Source: Pseudomonadota bacterium (GTDB taxonomy: Bacteria > Pseudomonadota > Gammaproteobacteria > Xanthomonadales > Rhodanobacteraceae). Taken from it: 8,863 bases of DNA. The notes under the pieces are model-generated. The model saw only the letters and a program-made list of their open reading frames with translations, was not told the origin of the DNA and ran no database searches. Within the stretch, counting starts at the first letter, position 1; each line of letters opens with the position of its first letter. Positions 4,115 through 8,863 of the stretch are shown here, piece after piece. The stretch covers positions 1-8,863 of the forward strand of contig JAJYMF010000017.1 in the NCBI GenBank assembly GCA_021787175.1. The letters run 5' to 3'. Both the position numbers and the translations under genes were made by a program.

Positions 4115-6004
4115 TCACACTTCCAGCGAAGCCAGATCGCCCTTGGTCTCCAGCCAGGCCTTGCGGTCGCCGGCGCGCTTCTTGGCCAGCAGCATGTCCA
4201 TCAGCTGCGCGGTGGACTCGCCGGCATCGACGGTCAGCTGCACCAGCCGCCGGGTATCGGGATGGATGGTCGATTCCCGCAGCTGCGCCGGGTTCATCTC
4301 GCCCAGGCCCTTGAAGCGCGTCACCGTGACCTGGCCGCGGATCTTATCGCGCTCGATGCGTTCCAGCAGTGCGCGCTTCTCGTCTTCGTCCAGGCAGTAG
4401 AACATCTGCTTGCCGACATCGACGCGAAACAGCGGCGGCATCGCCACGAAGACATGCCCCTCACGCACCAGGGCCGGAAAGTGGCGCAGGAACAGCGCGC
4501 ACAGCAAGGTGGCGATGTGCAGGCCGTCGGAGTCGGCGTCGGCGAGGATGACGACCTTGCCGTAGCGCAGCCCGGAAAGATCGTCGCGCCCGGGATCGCA
4601 GCCGATGGCGACGGCGAGGTCGTGCACTTCCTGGCTGGCGAGCACGCCGCCGGACTCGACCTCCCAGGTGTTGAGGATCTTGCCGCGCAGCGGCAGGATC
4701 GCCTGGAAATCCTTGTCGCGCGCCTGCTTGGCCGAGCCGCCGGCGGAGTCGCCCTCGACCAGGAACAGTTCGGTGCGGGCGAGATCGGTGGCGGCGCAGT
4801 CGGCGAGCTTGCCGGGCAGGGCGGGGCCCTGGGTGATCTTCTTGCGCACCACCAGCTTGGCGGCCTTCAGGCGCGCGCTGGCGCGCTCGATCGCCAGCTG
4901 GGCGATGCGCTCGCCCTCGGCTACGTGCTGGTTGAGCCACAGGCTGAAGGCATCGTGCGCGATGCCCTCGACGAAGGCGGCGGCGTTGCGCGAGGACAGG
5001 CGCTCCTTGGTCTGGCCGGCGAACTGCGGGTCCTGCAGCTTGACCGAGAGCACGAAGGCCAGCCGGTCCCAGACGTCCTCGGGTGCCAGCTTGAGGCCGC
5101 GCGGCAGCAGGTTGCGGATGTCGCAGAACTCGCGCAGTGCTTCGGTCAGGCCGCTGCGCAGGCCATTGACGTGAGTGCCGCCCTGCGCGGTCGGAATCAG
5201 GTTGACGTAACTCTCCTGCACCAGCTCGCCCTCGGGCAGCCAAGCGAGCGCCAGGTCGAGGCCCTCGCTGGGGCGCGCCAGCTGATTGACGAACAGCTCG
5301 CCCGGCAGGCATTCGGCGCCCTGCAGTTCGCTGCGCAGATAATCGGCGAGGCCGTCCTCGTAGCGCCACTCCTCGGTTTCGCCGCTGGTGGCGTCGGTCA
5401 GCCTGACGGTGAGCCCGGCGCACAGCACCGCCTTGGCACGCAGCAGGTGCCTGAGCTTGGGCAACGCGATCTTCGGCGTATCGAAATACTTCGGGTCCGG
5501 CCAGAAGCGCAGGGTAGTGCCGGTCTGTTTTTTCGGCACGCTGCCGGTCACTTCCAGCGCGCTGCTGCGGTCGCCGTTGGCGAAGCTCATGCGGTGGATC
5601 TGGCCGTCGCGGCGAATGGTCACCTCGACCTTCGACGACAGTGCGTTGACCACCGACACGCCGACGCCGTGCAGGCCGCCGGCGAAGGCATAGTGCTTGT
5701 TGGAGAACTTTCCGCCCGCATGCAGGCGGGTCATGATCAGTTCGAGGCCGGAGATGCCCTCGTCGGGATGGATGTCCACCGGCATGCCGCGGCCATCGTC
5801 GCTGACTTCGGCGGAGCCGTCCGCGAAGATCGTCACTTCCACCCGGCTGGCGTGCCCGGCCAGCGCCTCGTCGACCGCGTTGTCGACCACCTCCTGCACC
5901 AGGTGGTTGGGACGCGAGGTGTCGGTGTACATGCCGGGCCGGCGCTTGACCGGCTCCAGGCCCGAAAGCACTTCGATGTCGGCGGCGTTGTAGCGGCTGC
6001 TCAT
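4115..6004 (-). CDS. parE: DNA topoisomerase IV subunit B (ParE)
   Basis: ParE is the ATPase subunit of topoisomerase IV, which with ParC decatenates daughter chromosomes. At 629 residues it is nearly the size of E. coli ParE (630) and lacks the insertion that lengthens proteobacterial GyrB. The GHKL ATPase domain shows QEVVDNAVDEAL (37-48; Glu38 the expected general base, Asn42 for Mg), DDGRGMPVDIHP (69-80) and GGLHGVGVSVVNALS (109-123). The transducer loop QTKERLSS (331-338) supplies Lys333. The Toprim part has EGDSAGGSAKQ (417-427, Glu417), PLRGKILN (438-445) and ADADSDG (488-494; Asp489 and Asp491), with MDMLLAKKR near the C-terminus. ATG 6004 gives MSSRYNAADIEVL, aligned with the E. coli start; the ATG at 6022 would add six residues and neither has a strong ribosome site. 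It follows the peptidase on the same strand; parC is not in the window. Confidence 0.96.
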   Translation of the reverse strand: MSSRYNAADIEVLSGLEPVKRRPGMYTDTSRPNHLVQEVVDNAVDEALAGHASRVEVTIFADGSAEVSDDGRGMPVDIHPDEGISGLELIMTRLHAGGKFSNKHYAFAGGLHGVGVSVVNALSSKVEVTIRRDGQIHRMSFANGDRSSALEVTGSVPKKQTGTTLRFWPDPKYFDTPKIALPKLRHLLRAKAVLCAGLTVRLTDATSGETEEWRYEDGLADYLRSELQGAECLPGELFVNQLARPSEGLDLALAWLPEGELVQESYVNLIPTAQGGTHVNGLRSGLTEALREFCDIRNLLPRGLKLAPEDVWDRLAFVLSVKLQDPQFAGQTKERLSSRNAAAFVEGIAHDAFSLWLNQHVAEGERIAQLAIERASARLKAAKLVVRKKITQGPALPGKLADCAATDLARTELFLVEGDSAGGSAKQARDKDFQAILPLRGKILNTWEVESGGVLASQEVHDLAVAIGCDPGRDDLSGLRYGKVVILADADSDGLHIATLLCALFLRHFPALVREGHVFVAMPPLFRVDVGKQMFYCLDEDEKRALLERIERDKIRGQVTVTRFKGLGEMNPAQLRESTIHPDTRRLVQLTVDAGESTAQLMDMLLAKKRAGDRKAWLETKGDLASLEV

Positions 6005-6036
6005 GCCTGCGGATGGTCCCATGGCGAAGGCCGCGG

Positions 6037-6065
6037 AGCATGGGTGCGCGCGGCGGGGCGGTCAA
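6037..6065 (-). promoter_or_regulatory. Possible parE promoter in the peptidase-parE gap
   Basis: Minus strand: TTGACC (6065-6060, five of six) with a 17-bp spacer to CATGCT (6042-6037, three of six). The start would be near 6030, giving a leader of about 25 nt to ATG 6004. The -10 is poor. No hairpin terminator separates the peptidase stop (6108) from here, so read-through from the peptidase gene is also possible. Confidence 0.33.
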
Positions 6066-6107
6066 GCCGGCCGCACGCCAATCGCGTCTCCGCGCAATGG
6101 GCTCGAC

Positions 6108-7910
6108 TCAGTCCGCGAGCGGCGCGCAGCGTGCCTCCAGCCATGCACGGTCGCTGCCTTCGAGACGCGGCGCCAGCGCGGCGCGAACTTCGGCGTGGTA
6201 GGCGTCGAGCCAGGCGCGCTCACCGGCATCCAGCAGGCCCGGCTCCAGCGCGCGGGTATCGATCGGGCACAGGGTCAGCGTCTCGAAGCCGAGAAACGTA
6301 CCGAACTCGGATGCGGCCACCTCGCGCACGGCGACCAGGTTCTCGTGGCGCACGCCGTGACGTCCAGGCCGGTACAGCCCCGGTTCGATCGAGCTGATCA
6401 TGCCCGGCTCGAGCGCCACCAGTGCGCCGCCGGGCGCGGGCGGACGGATGCCGTGCGGGCCTTCGTGCACGTTGAGGAAATAGCCGACCCCGTGGCCGGT
6501 GCCATGGCCGTAGTCGGCCGCCGCCGCCCACAGCGGTGCGCGCGCCAGCGCGTCGAGCTGCGGCCCGCTGGCACCGGCCGGAAACTGCGCACGACTGAGC
6601 GCGATCAGGCCCTTGAGCACCCGGGTGAAATCGGCGCGCTCCCCGGCGTTGGTCGGCCCCAGCGCCCAGGCGCGGGTGATGTCGGTGGTGCCGCCGAGGT
6701 ACTGCCCGCCGGAATCGACCAGCAGCAGGCCGCGCGCTTCGAGCGTGGCGTGGTGCGCGGGTGTGGCCCGGTAGTGCGGCAGCGCGCCGTTGGCGGCATA
6801 GCCGGCAATCGTCGGGAAACTCGGTCCGACGAAATCGGCTTCGTGCATCCGTTCCCCGGTGACGATGGCATCGACATCGAGTTCGGTCACGCGCTGTCCC
6901 GCGCGCACGCGCTCGTCGATCCGGCAGAAGGCGCGCACCAGCGCGGCGCCGTCGCGGCGCATCACCTCGCGCCAGTGGTCGAGTTCGCCGTCCGATTTGC
7001 GCGCCTTGAAGACGGTCGAAGGGTTGGCGCGCTCGATGCGCCGCACCGTGGCCGGAATCACCTCGCCCAGCGCGGCGGCGACGCGCGCGGGATCGGCCAG
7101 CAGATGCGCAGCGGCCGGCAATCCGGCGAGCGCGACGGTCACGCTTGCATAATCGGCCAGGGCGATGCCGTCGGCGGCCAGTTCGGCAGCCAGGGGGCCG
7201 TCGATCTTGCCGGCCGGCACGAACAGCGTCGCGGTGCTTTCGCTCAGCAGCAGATGGGCGACGAACACCGGGTTGTATTCGACGTCGCCGCCGCGCAGCA
7301 GGGTCAGCCAGGCGATGTCGTCGAGGCTGCTAATCAGGTGATGCGTCGCGCCGGCTTGGTGCATCGCCGCGCGCACCGCGGCCAGCCGTTCGCGGCGTGA
7401 GGCGCAGGCGAAGGCGACCGGATGCGAGCGGATCGGCGTGACCGGGAGCGTCGGGCGATCGCTCCATATCTGCGCAGGCAGGTCGAGATCGAGGCGCAGG
7501 TGCAGGTCTTTTTCGCCCAGCCGCGCACTCAGCGTGTGCGCACCGGCCACGCTGATCGAATCGCCGGCCACGGCGACCATCGCGCCGGCCGGCAGGTGAT
7601 CGCCCAGCCAGTCGACGTGTTCGGCCGCATGCGGAACCCTGAGGCGCATCAGTTCGATGCCGCTGCCATCCAGCTCGCGCCCGGCCTGCTCGAAGTAGCG
7701 GCTGTCGGTCCACAGCCCCGCGTGATCGGCGCTGACGATCAGGGTGCCGGCTGAACCCGTGAAGCCCGACAGCCACTGCCGCGCCTGCCAGCGTGCCGGC
7801 AGGTACTCCGACAGGTGCGGATCGGCGGTCGGGGCGATGCAGGCGGCGACGTGGGCGGCGCGCATCGCGGCGCGCAGGGCGGCGAGGCGTTGCGGGACGG
7901 TGCTGGACAT
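6108..7910 (-). CDS. Aminopeptidase P family (Xaa-Pro aminopeptidase, M24B), long three-domain form
   Basis: This 600-residue enzyme removes the N-terminal residue from peptides with proline in second position, using two metal ions (typically Mn) in a pita-bread fold. It is the long form resembling eukaryotic cytosolic aminopeptidase P rather than the roughly 440-residue E. coli PepP: a creatinase-like N domain (about 8-155), a second creatinase-like domain (about 165-320), the catalytic domain (about 320-540) and a C-terminal extension (545-600). All five metal ligands are visible: Asp399 in VDSGGQY, Asp410 in GGTTDITR, His473 in GHGTGHGVG, Glu509 in SSIEPGLY and Glu523 in RHENLV, with spacing close to the human enzyme. 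No signal peptide, so cytoplasmic. ATG 7910 is fixed by GAGGA (7920-7916, 5-nt spacer). The open frame beyond it is antisense to pyrG. Co-directional with parE, divergent from pyrG. Confidence 0.94.
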   Translation of the reverse strand: MSSTVPQRLAALRAAMRAAHVAACIAPTADPHLSEYLPARWQARQWLSGFTGSAGTLIVSADHAGLWTDSRYFEQAGRELDGSGIELMRLRVPHAAEHVDWLGDHLPAGAMVAVAGDSISVAGAHTLSARLGEKDLHLRLDLDLPAQIWSDRPTLPVTPIRSHPVAFACASRRERLAAVRAAMHQAGATHHLISSLDDIAWLTLLRGGDVEYNPVFVAHLLLSESTATLFVPAGKIDGPLAAELAADGIALADYASVTVALAGLPAAAHLLADPARVAAALGEVIPATVRRIERANPSTVFKARKSDGELDHWREVMRRDGAALVRAFCRIDERVRAGQRVTELDVDAIVTGERMHEADFVGPSFPTIAGYAANGALPHYRATPAHHATLEARGLLLVDSGGQYLGGTTDITRAWALGPTNAGERADFTRVLKGLIALSRAQFPAGASGPQLDALARAPLWAAAADYGHGTGHGVGYFLNVHEGPHGIRPPAPGGALVALEPGMISSIEPGLYRPGRHGVRHENLVAVREVAASEFGTFLGFETLTLCPIDTRALEPGLLDAGERAWLDAYHAEVRAALAPRLEGSDRAWLEARCAPLAD

Positions 7911-7985
7911 GGATTTCCTCGATGTGCGCTCGCGGGCGCCTTCACAAGCCGGTAAAGTATGACTTTCCAAGCGCGAACCTGCTCC
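7911..7985. promoter_or_regulatory. 75-bp divergent gap between peptidase and pyrG, with a small palindrome
   Basis: Both promoters should lie here or reach into the flanking genes. A perfect AAAGT-ATG-ACTTT dyad is at 7954-7966. It contains plus-strand TAAAGT (7953-7958) and TATGAC (7958-7963), and minus-strand CATACT (7962-7957), all -10-like, but no -35 fits at 16-18 bp. No ribosome site is seen before pyrG. Promoter placement is therefore unresolved. Confidence 0.35.
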
Positions 7986-8863
7986 ATGACCCCCCTGATC
8001 TTCGTCACCGGCGGCGTGGTGTCCTCGCTCGGCAAGGGCATCGCATCGGCCTCGCTGGCTGCCATCCTGGAATCGCGCGGGCTCAGCGTCACCCTGATGA
8101 AGCTCGATCCCTACATCAATGTGGATCCGGGCACGATGAGTCCGTTCCAGCACGGCGAGGTCTACGTCACCGACGACGGCGCCGAGACCGACCTCGACCT
8201 CGGCCACTACGAACGCTTCGTGCGCACGCGGCTGACCGGCAAGAACTCCGTCACCACCGGCAAGATCTACGAGAGCGTGATCCGCAAGGAACGCCGCGGC
8301 GACTACCTCGGCGCGACCGTGCAGGTGATCCCGCACATCACCGACGAGATCAAGCACGCCATCGACGAGGCCACGCGCGGTTTCGACGTCGCCATGGTCG
8401 AGATCGGCGGCACCGTGGGCGACATCGAGTCGCTGCCGTTTCTCGAGGCGATCCGCCAACTGCGCATCGAGCGCGGCCCGGAAAAGTGCCTGTTCATGCA
8501 CCTGACCCTGGTGCCGTACATCAAGGCCGCCGGCGAGATCAAGACCAAGCCGACCCAGCATTCGGTCAAGGAGCTGCGCTCGATCGGCATTCAGCCCGAC
8601 ATCCTGCTGTGCCGCTCCGAGCAGCCGCTGCCCGAGGGCGAGCGGCGCAAGATCGCGCTGTTCACCAACGTGCCCGAGCAGGCGGTGATCAGCGCGGTCG
8701 ACGTCGAGGTGATCTACCAGCTGCCGCTGTGGCTGCACCAGCAGGGGCTGGACCAGATCGTCGTCGATCGCCTGCGTCTCGACGCGCGCGTGGCCAACCT
8801 GGCCGAGTGGGAGGCCGCCGTCGCCGCCGTGCAGCATCCGCGCGACGAGGTCACCATCGCCAT
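7986..8863 (+). CDS. pyrG: CTP synthase, N-terminal synthetase domain (3' end outside window)
   Basis: PyrG aminates UTP to CTP using ATP and glutamine-derived ammonia. The 292 residues present cover the amidoligase (synthetase) domain and the start of the linker; the glutaminase domain (of about 545 residues in total) lies beyond the edge. Visible landmarks are the P-loop GGVVSSLGKG (9-18, Lys17), Lys39 in MKLDPYINVDPGTMSPFQHG, Asp71 in DLDLGHYERF, Glu139 in MVEIGGTVGDIESLPF, and the UTP/CTP site KTKPTQHSVKEL (186-197). These correspond, offset by one, to E. coli Lys18, Lys40, Asp72 and Glu140. ATG 7986 matches the family start (MTPLIFVTGGVVSSLG); no clear ribosome site precedes it. No frame break is seen up to 8863. 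Diverges from the peptidase gene; in many proteobacteria pyrG is followed by kdsA or eno, which cannot be checked here. Confidence 0.97.
   Translation, partial: MTPLIFVTGGVVSSLGKGIASASLAAILESRGLSVTLMKLDPYINVDPGTMSPFQHGEVYVTDDGAETDLDLGHYERFVRTRLTGKNSVTTGKIYESVIRKERRGDYLGATVQVIPHITDEIKHAIDEATRGFDVAMVEIGGTVGDIESLPFLEAIRQLRIERGPEKCLFMHLTLVPYIKAAGEIKTKPTQHSVKELRSIGIQPDILLCRSEQPLPEGERRKIALFTNVPEQAVISAVDVEVIYQLPLWLHQQGLDQIVVDRLRLDARVANLAEWEAAVAAVQHPRDEVTIA

Noticed and set aside
4001..6397. A 798-codon plus-strand open frame opposite parE
   Set aside because: It begins in the repeat cluster and runs antisense to an unambiguous ParE; composition is typical of antisense shadow frames in high-GC DNA.
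6003..7400. A 465-codon plus-strand open frame opposite the peptidase
   Set aside because: Antisense to a gene with all catalytic ligands intact; no family features or good start signals.
7911..8837. In-frame N-terminal extension of the peptidase to 8837
   Set aside because: It is antisense to pyrG, and a ribosome site (7920-7916) and homology place the peptidase start at 7910.

Overview
The window looks like ordinary chromosome from a GC-rich gammaproteobacterium, most plausibly of the Xanthomonadales (Lysobacteraceae/Rhodanobacteraceae type). The reasons are high G+C with strong GC3 bias, an Escherichia-like ParE and PyrG, a periplasmic high-potential iron-sulfur protein with a Tat signal, and 7-bp tandem repeat tracts in an intergenic gap. 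The taxonomic call is an inference from these traits, not from a database search.

Layout, left to right. (1) Bases 1-649, minus strand: a complete mtnB (methionine salvage). Its stop overlaps the ATG of a further gene that leaves the window, probably mtnD. (2) Bases 821-1165, plus strand: a high-potential iron-sulfur protein followed by a clear hairpin terminator. (3) Bases 1213-1596: a gap with no recognised gene. It holds a good minus-strand promoter and ribosome site in front of a 41-codon reading frame, an AT-rich patch with short direct repeats, and two hairpins that abut each other. (4) Bases 1597-3084, minus: an amino-acid permease of the APC superfamily. (5) Bases 3316-3888, plus: a Nudix hydrolase diverging from the permease. 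(6) Bases 3870-4105: a compact repeat cluster of two 8-unit heptamer arrays flanking a 26-bp inverted repeat. It lies between the convergent Nudix and parE genes and supplies the Nudix stop codon. (7) Bases 4115-6004, minus: parE (topoisomerase IV subunit B). (8) Bases 6108-7910, minus: a 600-residue aminopeptidase P upstream of parE on the same strand. (9) Bases 7986 to the right edge, plus: the synthetase half of pyrG (CTP synthase), diverging from the peptidase.

The genes are mostly independent housekeeping functions: sulfur salvage, periplasmic electron transfer, amino-acid uptake, nucleotide clean-up, chromosome decatenation, proline-peptide turnover and pyrimidine synthesis. Only mtnB with its overlapping follower looks like a tightly coupled operon. 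The peptidase and parE are co-directional with a 103-bp gap that contains a possible promoter. I see no defence locus, CRISPR array, prophage, transposase or tRNA/rRNA gene, and no convincing new multi-gene system. What is worth a second look is intergenic: the repeat cluster at 3870-4105 and the orphan promoter and hairpin region at 1265-1563.
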